A DNA stretch of 64,000 nucleotides, from contig CAZJHX010000037.1 in the NCBI GenBank assembly GCA_964545715.1, forward strand, positions 6,931-70,930, in the 5' to 3' direction. Within the stretch, counting starts at the first letter, position 1. Each line of letters starts with the position of its first letter. The position numbers were made by a program, and so were the translations under genes. This DNA is from CAZJHX01 sp964545715. GTDB lineage: Bacteria; Myxococcota_A; UBA9042; GCA-2863065. Positions 44,090 through 51,909 of the stretch are shown here, piece by piece. A model generated the notes under the pieces. The model was not told where the DNA came from, searched no databases, and worked only from the letters and a program-made list of their open reading frames with translations.

Positions 44090-45816
44090 CAGGGGCGCGC
44101 CCCACACACGGCCAGCAGCAGCTTCGCGGTCACGCGGCTCTTGTTGCAGACCGGCTCGTCACACGCGATCGCGACCGTATTCACCAATTGATGCAGCTGG
44201 TCGTAGGTCATCGAGTGTGGCACGGCCAGCAGCACGGCCTCACCGCGCGTGCGCAGCTCCCGGCGCATGGCCACCGCCTTCAGCCGATCCCCGGTCAACG
44301 CGGCGGTCACCGGCGCCCTCGGCGGCGTCGGCGGCCGCACCGGCTCTTTGACCGCCGGAGGCTCCTTCCCGGGCTCCACGACAGGCGGCGGCGGGTCCTG
44401 CAGCGTCAGCGTGTTGCCGTCGACGACGAGGTGGGCGCGGATATCAGCCGCTGAGATCGCATCTGTGCCGATGCCGACGACCGGCCGGCACACCTGGGTC
44501 GTATCGCCGAGCGGCACCGCGATCGGCAGCGCCGACTCCTTGTCCACACCGGCTCCACCGAAAGCGGCCCGGCGCAGCGAGCCGTCGTGGCGACGCCGCC
44601 CGACAAACCACGCGTGGGTGGCGATGCCGTCCTGGAACACGCGTCGGAGCGCCGTCAGCACGGACACCGGCACCGACCGGTCCAGCTGCAGGTGCAGCTC
44701 GCCGTAGTAGAGGTCGTGTGCGCCGGCGTCCCGTACGTCCCCAAGGAGGCGGCTGACCTCGTCGCCCATCTTGTTGCGCTCGACGGCTGTCAAACCCCAG
44801 GACTTAGGCGCGGCCAGCATGTCGATCTGCACATCGTGACGCGGTCCCTTGCTGTAGAACCGAGCTCCGTTGGCGCCGATGAACACCTGCGTCAGCGGCG
44901 GCGAGGCCCAGGACGCCATCGTGTCGGGCAGCAGCGGGTACTCCGGTGGAACACGCGCCGCTTTGGCCGCGACCTTCAGATCGCCGCGTATGCGAGCCTG
45001 CACTTTCTGCAGAAAGCCCGGATGTTTCTCCCGATACGCCTCCAACCGATTGGACATCTTGGCGATGTAGGCGCCCATGACCACCTTGTCGCGATGCTCG
45101 TAGGGCACCTTGCAGCCGCCGTCCACGCGCTCGGCGCAGACCCGGTCGCGATAGGACCGATAGCTCTCCTCAACCGCCCGCTTGTCGCTGGGCGGAAGCT
45201 CGAAGACGGCTCCCATGAACGGGACGTCGTTGCGTCGCGGGCCGGCGCCGTTGGCCAGGAAGCGATACACCGGCAGCAGGTACGGCAGCACGCGCTCGAA
45301 GTCGATCACCTTGAGCCAGTCGTGGCCGTCGCGATCCTTGGCCAGCTCGTCCAGGCGCTCCATGTGCTCGGCCAGCGGCACCTCCACGCGGTCCGAGCCG
45401 TCAGCGCGCTCCTCCCCAAGCTCGTCGATGCCCTGCAGCCCCGCGATCACGCGTCCCAGCCAATACTCGTTGAGCGCCTCCACGATCACCATCGCGTCCA
45501 GAATCAGGCGCCGAGAGTCGGTCTCTTTGTACGTGGCTGACAGCTCGCGCGCCTGCTTCTCGATGCCCGCCCAGGCCACGAGACGGCGCCACTGGAGAAT
45601 CGCGGGATCGCCGTCCGGAGTGCGGTAGATCCCTTCGGCCGGCATGTTATCGAGCATCGCCTTGGCGTAGGTGGTCAACAGCCCCTCGGCCGCGGCGCGA
45701 GCCTCGTCACCCCGCTCGGCATGTTTCGCCTTCAAGCGGTCCTCGATGCCCTTACCCTTGCAGGCGGTAAAAACCGTCAGGATCAGCAGCGTCAGGAGCG
45801 GTCGGCAACGAGACAT
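44089..45816 (-). CDS. Large lipoprotein of unknown function
   Basis: About 575 residues. MSRCRPLLTLLILTVFTAC is a lipoprotein signal; an in-frame ATG at 45825 is possible. After the anchor comes a mainly helical N-terminal half (GDEARAAAEGLLTTYAKAML and others), with repeated Tyr/Arg-rich helices. A Pro-rich linker (DPPPPVVEPGKEPPAVKEP) leads to a C-terminal domain with a beta-rich core. No family is recognised. The start is divergent from the MDR oxidoreductase with 40 bases between, and its stop overlaps the purU start, so it heads the purU transcription unit. Confidence 0.75.
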   Translation of the reverse strand: MSRCRPLLTLLILTVFTACKGKGIEDRLKAKHAERGDEARAAAEGLLTTYAKAMLDNMPAEGIYRTPDGDPAILQWRRLVAWAGIEKQARELSATYKETDSRRLILDAMVIVEALNEYWLGRVIAGLQGIDELGEERADGSDRVEVPLAEHMERLDELAKDRDGHDWLKVIDFERVLPYLLPVYRFLANGAGPRRNDVPFMGAVFELPPSDKRAVEESYRSYRDRVCAERVDGGCKVPYEHRDKVVMGAYIAKMSNRLEAYREKHPGFLQKVQARIRGDLKVAAKAARVPPEYPLLPDTMASWASPPLTQVFIGANGARFYSKGPRHDVQIDMLAAPKSWGLTAVERNKMGDEVSRLLGDVRDAGAHDLYYGELHLQLDRSVPVSVLTALRRVFQDGIATHAWFVGRRRHDGSLRRAAFGGAGVDKESALPIAVPLGDTTQVCRPVVGIGTDAISAADIRAHLVVDGNTLTLQDPPPPVVEPGKEPPAVKEPVRPPTPPRAPVTAALTGDRLKAVAMRRELRTRGEAVLLAVPHSMTYDQLHQLVNTVAIACDEPVCNKSRVTAKLLLAVCGARP

Positions 45817-45856
45817 GCGCGGCATCGTACCGTTGATACCTGCTACTGTCACAACC

Positions 45857-46888
45857 GTGCGAAAGGTCGTCATTCACAGCGCGGGCAGCCATTCGAAGCT
45901 GCGCCTGGAGGAGCACCCGATACCGGAGCCGGCCGAGGGTCAGGTGCTGGTCGAGGTGCGGGCGATCGGGATCAACTATGCGGACTGCATCGTGCGAATG
46001 GGGCTGTACGAGTCGGCCAAGAAGTACGTCGGCTGGCCCATCACGCCGGGCTTTGAGGTGGCCGGGGTGATCAGCGGCGTCGGCCCCGGGGTGGACGCCG
46101 CGCGGGTCGGGGAAGAGGTCATCGCAGTCACGCGCTTTGGCGGCTACACGACGCACCTGGTAGTGGACCAGGACTACGTCGTAGCCCGCCCGGACGAGCT
46201 GTCCATGGAGCAGGCCGCAGCCTTTCCAAGCGTCGCTTTGACGGCCTGGTTCGCGCTCTTTGAGCTGGCCCATCCGCGGCCCGGCTGGACGATGCTGGTC
46301 CACTCGGCCGCAGGCGGCGTGGGCTCGGTCCTGGTCCAGCTTGGACGGGTTGCGGGCTGCCGGGTTGTCGGCGTCGTGGGCGCGTCGCACAAAGTAGCGG
46401 CGGTCGAGGCGCTCGGCGCGGACGTGGTCATCGACAAGTCCTCGCAGGATCTGTGGACCGCCGCCGAGCAGGCGTCGCCCGACGGCTACCAGGTGATCTG
46501 TGATGCCAACGGCGTGGCCACCCTGGGCGACAGCTATGCGCACCTGGCGCCCCCCGGCAAGCTGGTCGTGTACGGGTTTCACACCATGATGCCGCGCAAG
46601 GGCGGGCGCCCTAATTGGCTGAAGCTCGCTCGAGATTGGGTGCGCACACCGCGCTTCAATCCGTTGGAGATGACGGGAAGCAACCGCAGCGTCTTGGCGT
46701 TTAACCTCAGCTACCTGTTCGATAACAAGTGGTTCTTCGAAGAGGCCATGGCACAATTGCTTGGATTTTTGGCGGACGGCGCCCTGTTGCCGCCAACAGT
46801 TACGACCTACCCGCTGGATCGCGTCGCCGACGCCCACCGGGACCTGGAGAGCGCACAGACCGTGGGCAAGCTGGTGTTGATTCCATAA
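45857..46888 (+). CDS. Zinc-free MDR oxidoreductase (quinone oxidoreductase/VAT-1-like)
   Basis: 343 residues. The GTG at 45857 starts a good MDR sequence (RKVVIHSAGSHSKLRLEEHP). The N-terminal GroES-like domain has IGINYADCIVRMGLYE and PGFEVAGVISGVGPGVD but not the zinc-binding Cys/His cluster. The coenzyme domain carries VHSAAGGVGSVLVQLGR, the NADPH motif of the quinone-oxidoreductase type. YGFHTMMPRKGGRPNWLKLA near the C-terminus recalls vertebrate VAT-1-like synaptic-vesicle proteins. It probably reduces quinones or enones with NADPH. Its TAATG overlap couples it to the EEP-family gene. Confidence 0.92.
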   Translation: MRKVVIHSAGSHSKLRLEEHPIPEPAEGQVLVEVRAIGINYADCIVRMGLYESAKKYVGWPITPGFEVAGVISGVGPGVDAARVGEEVIAVTRFGGYTTHLVVDQDYVVARPDELSMEQAAAFPSVALTAWFALFELAHPRPGWTMLVHSAAGGVGSVLVQLGRVAGCRVVGVVGASHKVAAVEALGADVVIDKSSQDLWTAAEQASPDGYQVICDANGVATLGDSYAHLAPPGKLVVYGFHTMMPRKGGRPNWLKLARDWVRTPRFNPLEMTGSNRSVLAFNLSYLFDNKWFFEEAMAQLLGFLADGALLPPTVTTYPLDRVADAHRDLESAQTVGKLVLIP

Positions 46889-47790
46889 TGAAGCGCGTGA
46901 GACGCCGTCTGCTGGTCGCCCTGGCCGTGATCATCGCGCCCACGTTGCTGGCCGCTGCAGTGCTGCCACTGGTGACGTACGGCGTGACGCACAGCAGCCC
47001 GGATGTGGTCGTCGTGGACGCTGCGGCGCAGGCAACGGGCCCTGAGCTGCGGGTGCTGACGCTCAATATCGCGCACGGTCGCAGCGACGGCGCCAACCAG
47101 CTTTTCTGCAGCACCGAGACCATCGTGGAGAACCTGGACGCGATCGCCGCGTTCATGCGCGATCAGAAAACGGACGTCGCTGCCCTGCAGGAGGCGGACG
47201 GCCCGTGCGCGTGGAGCGGAAACTTCAGCCATGTCGACCGTCTCGCGCGCAAGGGCGCCTTCGGGTCCCACGTGCGCGCGGAGAACGTGCGCGGGCTGGG
47301 GCTTACCTACGGGACGGCGCTGCTGTCCAGACCAGCATTGTCCGACCCATATGCGGGCACCTTCGACTCGAACTGGCCGACGTTCAGCAAGGGCTTTGTG
47401 GTGGCGACAGTCGCCTGGCCGGGTCGTCCGGAGCTGCTCGTAGACGTGGTCTCGGTGCACCTGGACTTCGCCAGCGAATCGGCCCGCGGCGAGCAGATCG
47501 ACACCCTGGTCGAGGTCCTGTCCAAACGCGACCGACCGCGCATCGTGATGGGCGATTTCAATGCCGGGTTCGACGACGACGAGAACACTCTGCAGCGCCT
47601 CTCGGACGCGCTGGAGCTGTCCACCTGGAAGCCCGACGCGCCGCTTACGACCTTCCCGTCGCTGGGCGAGCGCTTGGACTGGATTCTGGTCTCGAGGTCT
47701 CTTGGGATCCGCACGCACACGGTGCACGACGAGGTGCTCTCCGATCACCGGGCCGTCTCAGCGGTGCTGTTCATTCGATCGGATACTTGA
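46888..47790 (+). CDS. Exported endonuclease/exonuclease/phosphatase (EEP) family protein
   Basis: 300 residues. The N-terminal hydrophobic segment (LLVALAVIIAPTLLAAAVLPL) anchors it or leads to export. The EEP fold shows LTLNIAHG, AALQEADG (metal Glu), VSVHLDFAS, VMGDFNAGFDD (catalytic Asp-Asn) and LSDHRAVSAV (catalytic His), all canonical. The family includes nucleases, sphingomyelinases and inositol phosphatases, and the substrate is not identifiable. The start overlaps the oxidoreductase stop (TAATG). The last 20 bases overlap the convergent VWA gene. Confidence 0.9.
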   Translation: MKRVRRRLLVALAVIIAPTLLAAAVLPLVTYGVTHSSPDVVVVDAAAQATGPELRVLTLNIAHGRSDGANQLFCSTETIVENLDAIAAFMRDQKTDVAALQEADGPCAWSGNFSHVDRLARKGAFGSHVRAENVRGLGLTYGTALLSRPALSDPYAGTFDSNWPTFSKGFVVATVAWPGRPELLVDVVSVHLDFASESARGEQIDTLVEVLSKRDRPRIVMGDFNAGFDDDENTLQRLSDALELSTWKPDAPLTTFPSLGERLDWILVSRSLGIRTHTVHDEVLSDHRAVSAVLFIRSDT

Positions 47791-49699
47791 TCCCGACCTT
47801 CTTCGTGCTGCCGAACAGCTTGTTGCCCGCGTGCTCGAAGTGCACGTCCACGCGCAGGTCGTGGAAGCCGAGCGGGTCCTTTGTGTTGAAGATGCAGTAG
47901 TGACTCTTGGCCAGCGCTTTGGCAAAGAGGCTGTCCTGGATGTCCGCGGCCACGAACGTGACAAGATTGGCCGACGTGCCACCCGTGAAGCAGCTGAGCA
48001 GGCGCGGGTTCAGAAACTTGCCGATCTGCGGCTGGTCGCTGGAGGTCGACGACACTGTGTGCACGACGAAGTTGTTCAGCAGTGCGCCGAACACCTCCTC
48101 CTTGTCGAACTTGCTGTACGGGGTGCCGTCGCCCTTTTCGTGCAGCTCGGCGTCGGTCATCAGCACCATCACCTTCTGTGCGCCGGGGCGCCACTCCAGC
48201 TGCTGAGCCGCATACATGACGGCGTCCAGACCGTTCTCCGGCCCGTCACCGCCGCCGTTGGCCTTGAGCGTGCCGACGTACTGCACCAGCCCGGCCAGAT
48301 CGCCCTCCAGCAGGAAGGGCTGGTACTTCTCAGCCGGCGCCTTGTCGGTGTACGGGACCACCCCAAAGCGCAGGTCGAGGCCCTTGGCGGCCAGGAAGTT
48401 GGCCAGCGCGTTGGTCGAGTCCTTCACCTTCTCGATGGTCGACGACATGCTGCCGGTCACGTCCAGGATGAACACGATGTCCAGCTGCGCGTACGGGGTG
48501 CCGGTCAGCGGCTGGCAGGTGATGTCCATCTGCTGGGAGTCCTCGTAGACCGCGATGTGCCCCGACGTGACGCCGTCCTCGTCGATATACGGCTGCAGAT
48601 AGCTGAGCAGCTCCCCGTTTTGCGGGTTCACAATCGGCGCCAGGTTCACAAACGCCGACTTGAAGTTCTCGGTGAGCCCCAGGCCGTAGACCACGTCCAG
48701 CGTGAAGGGGTTGGGCGGCACCTTCCACTCGCTGTCGACCCCGCCAAAGGGCGGCAGCACATTGCACAGGCCCAGCTTGCACGGGACGTCGGCGGCGCAG
48801 TCGAACTGGCACTCGGCCTCGAACTCCGCCAGCGGCACGCACAGCTCGTCCACGGCGCACTCGGTCACGTCCCAGGTGGCGGTGCCGTCCTCGGCTTTCA
48901 CGCATGAGGCGCGCGTGTTGCCCAGTCCGCACAGGCTGTTGCCCTCTTCACACTGGCCGGGCATGCACCCCAGACCGGGTGCGCAGACCGTGCCGCCCAG
49001 GCAGGGATGGGTGTCGACGCCGGCCTTTTCGGTTCCCTTCTGGCAGACCACGTAGCTGCCCTCGTCTGCGCAGCTGACGCACACCTTGTTCTCGCACCCG
49101 TCGCCCTGGGGCTGAAAGACCGTGCCGTCGCAGATCCCCAGCGCGCCGGACGTCGTGCAGCCGAGCATGCCGGGAATGCAGGCGATCTCGACGCAGCCCT
49201 TGTCACCGTCGAAGCACCAGGTGCCGTCCTCGCAGGGGATCGGCTCGATCTCGATCGGCCCCGAGCCGTCGTTGTTGCAGAACGTGGTGCCCTGGCCGTC
49301 CGCCGCGCACATCGCGGCAGCCGGCGTGCAGACCGGCTCAAAACACTGGAAGATCGCGGGATCACAGACCTCGGCGACGGCGCATTGCGTCTGCAGCACC
49401 CACGCGACGCCCCCGTCACAGGACTCGACAGAGGCGCCGTCGTCCCCGTCCTGGCACCGAAGCTCACCGTCGGTGCAGATCTGCGGCGGCACGTCCGGGA
49501 CGATCGGCGGCGTGTCCGGCTTGTCCTCGGAATCGGGCGGCGTGGGTGTATCATCGACGACGTCGGGGGCTGCCACCTCCTCCGTCTGGCCGGCATCGGG
49601 CGGCGGCGGCGGCGGCGGATCCGGGTTGTCCTGGCACCCTGACGTTGCGCAGACAAACTGCACAATGAGAAAACAGACGGCGATAAGGGGGACTCTCAC
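47771..49699 (-). CDS. Cys-rich lipoprotein with von Willebrand factor type A domain
   Basis: About 642 residues from the GTG at 49699 (an ATG at 49747 would overlap the divergent gene's start). The signal ends in CATSGC, a lipobox. Next comes a Pro/Asp linker, then about 300 residues of paired-Cys repeats (CTDGELRCQDGDD and similar), and then a VWA domain (about 400-560) with DIVFILDVTGSMSS as MIDAS (DxTGS), VVPYTDK and VMVLMTDAELHEK. The C-terminal beta region follows. A role in metal-dependent adhesion or matrix binding at the cell surface is likely. It is convergent with the EEP gene and divergent from the Cys-rich gene at 49725. Confidence 0.85.
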   Translation of the reverse strand: MRVPLIAVCFLIVQFVCATSGCQDNPDPPPPPPPDAGQTEEVAAPDVVDDTPTPPDSEDKPDTPPIVPDVPPQICTDGELRCQDGDDGASVESCDGGVAWVLQTQCAVAEVCDPAIFQCFEPVCTPAAAMCAADGQGTTFCNNDGSGPIEIEPIPCEDGTWCFDGDKGCVEIACIPGMLGCTTSGALGICDGTVFQPQGDGCENKVCVSCADEGSYVVCQKGTEKAGVDTHPCLGGTVCAPGLGCMPGQCEEGNSLCGLGNTRASCVKAEDGTATWDVTECAVDELCVPLAEFEAECQFDCAADVPCKLGLCNVLPPFGGVDSEWKVPPNPFTLDVVYGLGLTENFKSAFVNLAPIVNPQNGELLSYLQPYIDEDGVTSGHIAVYEDSQQMDITCQPLTGTPYAQLDIVFILDVTGSMSSTIEKVKDSTNALANFLAAKGLDLRFGVVPYTDKAPAEKYQPFLLEGDLAGLVQYVGTLKANGGGDGPENGLDAVMYAAQQLEWRPGAQKVMVLMTDAELHEKGDGTPYSKFDKEEVFGALLNNFVVHTVSSTSSDQPQIGKFLNPRLLSCFTGGTSANLVTFVAADIQDSLFAKALAKSHYCIFNTKDPLGFHDLRVDVHFEHAGNKLFGSTKKVGIKYPIE

Positions 49700-49724
49700 G
49701 ACCAGGATTCTACAGAATCTGAAG

Positions 49725-51074
49725 ATGCCGTATCGCGTGCTTTTCATCACGGGCCTTCTCACAGCCGCTTCGTGCACGCCCGCTCCGGGCCGCAGCACCC
49801 CGGCCACCGGCACCTCTGCGCCCGACACGGTGTCGAACAAGCCGCCGTGTCTCGTGCCCGACCCCGGCCAATGCCCCAACGCCTGCGCCGGCGGCATGGC
49901 CCAAATCGGCGAGAACTGCGGCGACACGGGCGACTGCGCCTGCCCGAACTTCTGCGGCCCCAACAGCACCTGCATCCCGTACCAGGCCCCGTTTGCCGGC
50001 TGCACCTGCTACGAAGAGACGCCGGACCCGATCGAAGACGTCGTCCAATCCCAGGACACCGGCGAGCCGCCCCCGACAGACACGGGCCCCAAAGACACCC
50101 CGACGCCCCCCAAAGACGACGGCCCCGTCAAAGATGACGGCCCGGACAAGCCCCCCGTCGACCTCGATGACTGCGAGCGCGGTCCCCCTGCCGGCGCTCC
50201 CTGCAACCCGTACTGCCAGATCGGCTGCGAGGTGGGCGAGCACTGCACCTACCTGGGCGAGGGCACCTTCGGCTGCATCAAGCCGGGCGGCACCCCCATG
50301 GACATGCAGTGCGGGACCTACGCCGAGTGCACCCAATCCACCGCCTGCTTCGGCATTACAGGCGACCCGTTCAGCACGTGCCACAAGTTCTGCATCGACG
50401 ACCTCGACTGCCCGCTGGCCCGCCCGTGCAACCTCTCGGTCGACTTCGGCAACGGCGCCATCGCGTACGTCTGCAACGACCCTGTCTTGGAGTGCAACCC
50501 GTTCGGTCCCCCCGCCGAAGAGTGTGCGGAGGGCGCCGGCTGCTACATCGAGCCGGGCGGCACCGACTGCCTTGCGGCCGGTAGCAAACCCGAGGGCTCC
50601 GTCTGCTACGGCGACAGCCCCAACAGCTGCATCCCGGGCCTGCAATGCGCCATCGTGTGCAGCCAGATCTGCAGCGTCATCGACAACAACGCCGACCAGC
50701 CAAAATGCGACAACGCCTGCCCCACGGGCGTCCGCTTCCCGCTCGCCTCGCCCGTCGGAGCCGCGGTCTGCGTGACCGCCAACATGCCCTCGCTGTGCAA
50801 CCTCTACACCCAGACCGGCTGCCCCGACGGCAAGGCCTGCTACATCGTCACCGGCGGCGCCGCGTGCGCAGACGCCGGCAACCTCCAGCTCGGCGCCGTC
50901 TGCCAGTACACCGACGAGTGCGCCCCGGGCACCATCTGCGCCAGCGGCACCTGCAAGACGCTGTGCAGCCTGGACCCAAACGCGGTCCCCAACGACGCCT
51001 GCGACCAGAAATGCGCAGCTGGCCACGAGATCGTCGTCCCAACACTCTGGAACGTGGGCGTCTGCTCCAACTGA
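49725..51074 (+). CDS. Cys-rich lipoprotein with Pro/Asp/Thr linker
   Basis: 449 residues. VLFITGLLTAASC has a lipobox (Cys17). The mature protein begins with a short Cys cluster (CPNACAGGMAQIGENCGD), followed by a linker rich in D, T and P (about 95-145). Then come about 300 residues of Cys-rich modules (CNPYCQIGCEVGEHCTYLG, CSQICSVIDNNADQPKCD) without MopE motifs. No catalytic site is visible; a surface or matrix role is likely. The ATG at 49725 lies 25 bases from the divergent VWA gene start, so the promoters overlap. Its 3' end is followed by the 51-bp array. Confidence 0.85.
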   Translation: MPYRVLFITGLLTAASCTPAPGRSTPATGTSAPDTVSNKPPCLVPDPGQCPNACAGGMAQIGENCGDTGDCACPNFCGPNSTCIPYQAPFAGCTCYEETPDPIEDVVQSQDTGEPPPTDTGPKDTPTPPKDDGPVKDDGPDKPPVDLDDCERGPPAGAPCNPYCQIGCEVGEHCTYLGEGTFGCIKPGGTPMDMQCGTYAECTQSTACFGITGDPFSTCHKFCIDDLDCPLARPCNLSVDFGNGAIAYVCNDPVLECNPFGPPAEECAEGAGCYIEPGGTDCLAAGSKPEGSVCYGDSPNSCIPGLQCAIVCSQICSVIDNNADQPKCDNACPTGVRFPLASPVGAAVCVTANMPSLCNLYTQTGCPDGKACYIVTGGAACADAGNLQLGAVCQYTDECAPGTICASGTCKTLCSLDPNAVPNDACDQKCAAGHEIVVPTLWNVGVCSN

Positions 51075-51098
51075 GCCCGCGCCGCCGCCGAAACCCCA

Positions 51099-51374
51099 CG
51101 CCATTCAGCCCAAGGACACGACATCCAACGCCCCAATGGCGCGATACCTCGCCATTCAGCGCCAGGATGCGACATCCAACGCCCCAATGGCGCGATACCT
51201 CGCCATTCAGCGCCAGGATGCGACNNNNNNNNNNNNNNNNNNNNNNNNNNNNNNNNNNNNNNNNNNNNNNNNNNNNNNNNNNNNNNNNNNNNNNNNNNNN
51301 NNNNNNNNNNNNNNNNNNNNNNNNATCCAACGCCCCAATGGCGCGATACCTCGCCATTCAGCGCCAGGATGCGA
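51099..51374. repeat. 51-bp tandem repeat array interrupted by an assembly gap
   Basis: The unit begins ATCCAACGCCCCAATGGCGC and is 51 bp long. Full copies lie at 51123-51173 and 51174-51224. Another (50 bases matching) lies at 51325-51374, after the N gap, and a degenerate partial copy at 51099-51122. Within the unit GCGCCA and TGGCGC form one dyad (read across the boundary) and TGGCG with CGCCA another. Fifty-one is a multiple of three and several frames stay open across it. The true copy number is unknown because the gap sits inside. It is not a CRISPR, as there are no spacers. Confidence 0.9.
51225..51324. other. Assembly gap (100 N)
   Basis: Exactly 100 unresolved bases inside the 51-bp array, the conventional size used for scaffold gaps of unknown length. 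Any coordinate relation across it is only approximate, and sequence on the right may not be truly adjacent to sequence on the left. Confidence 0.98.
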
Positions 51375-51660
51375 GCAGCACGACCCCGTCGCGGCCCAGC
51401 TCGACGGTCATCTGGTGGATGGGATTGACCGCCTCGAAGCCGGTCGCAGTCGGTCTAAACGGATAGCTCTTCAGGGTAGCCGCGTGCACGGCCGGGGGCA
51501 TGACGTTGGAGGATCGGGATTGCGCTGGTGTCGCAGGCGCAAGTCCGGTGAGGGCGTCAAAACGCGGTGTGGGCTGCTGGACGTTGTGCAGAACCGGCTC
51601 CGATTCACCACAGGCCGCCAGGCCGAGGCTGAGAACTACAACTAGCGGCGTCATCTTCAT
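51358..51660 (-). CDS. Short lipoprotein ending inside the 51-bp array (probably truncated)
   Basis: 100 residues as read. GGAGG lies about 6 bases before the ATG at 51660. The signal MKMTPLVVVLSLGLAAC is an excellent lipobox. The mature part (FDALTGLAPATPAQS, PPAVHAATLKSYPFRPTATG, VNPIHQMTVELGRDGVVL) looks like the start of a larger secreted protein. The reading frame enters the repeat unit, and the final residues and stop codon come from it (LASWR then TGA). It is therefore likely that the gene has lost its downstream part to the array or to misassembly at the gap. A candidate promoter lies at 51689-51717. Confidence 0.7.
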   Translation of the reverse strand: MKMTPLVVVLSLGLAACGESEPVLHNVQQPTPRFDALTGLAPATPAQSRSSNVMPPAVHAATLKSYPFRPTATGFEAVNPIHQMTVELGRDGVVLLASWR

Positions 51661-51688
51661 GATTGACCTCCGGGGACACGTGTCGCTA

Positions 51689-51717
51689 GTTATATTTTTA
51701 CCGTAAACCCTACCTAA
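51689..51717 (-). promoter_or_regulatory. Candidate sigma-70-type promoter for the short lipoprotein gene
   Basis: Read on the - strand, TTAGGT and TATAAC are separated by exactly 17 bases. TATAAC differs from the -10 consensus at one position, and the -35 match is weak. The stretch is clearly AT-rich against the surrounding GC. The start codon at 51660 is about 29 bases downstream of the -10 box, leaving room for the GGAGG ribosome site. Confidence 0.4.
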
Positions 51718-51909
51718 TGAGCGCCCGCCTACGTGTAAAGCGAGTCAACGGACAAAGGATTTCCGCTGTAAATTTGAAATCACTGTCAAACGGACGTCGC
51801 AGCTTTAGCGCGGTGCAGCCAGGACGGTCGCGACTCATCATTGCGTTTCGGGCGGCAATCCTGATTATGCGTAGTGCGGATGATCCGCAGTGATCGCCTG
51901 GAGGGCAAG

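Noticed and set aside
49122..49724. Upstream extension of the Cys-rich lipoprotein frame at 49725
   Set aside because: It lies opposite the VWA gene, and the lipoprotein signal begins at 49725.
51099..51374. Possible CRISPR array
   Set aside because: The repeats are directly adjacent copies of the same 51-bp unit with no distinct spacers, and no cas genes are in the window.
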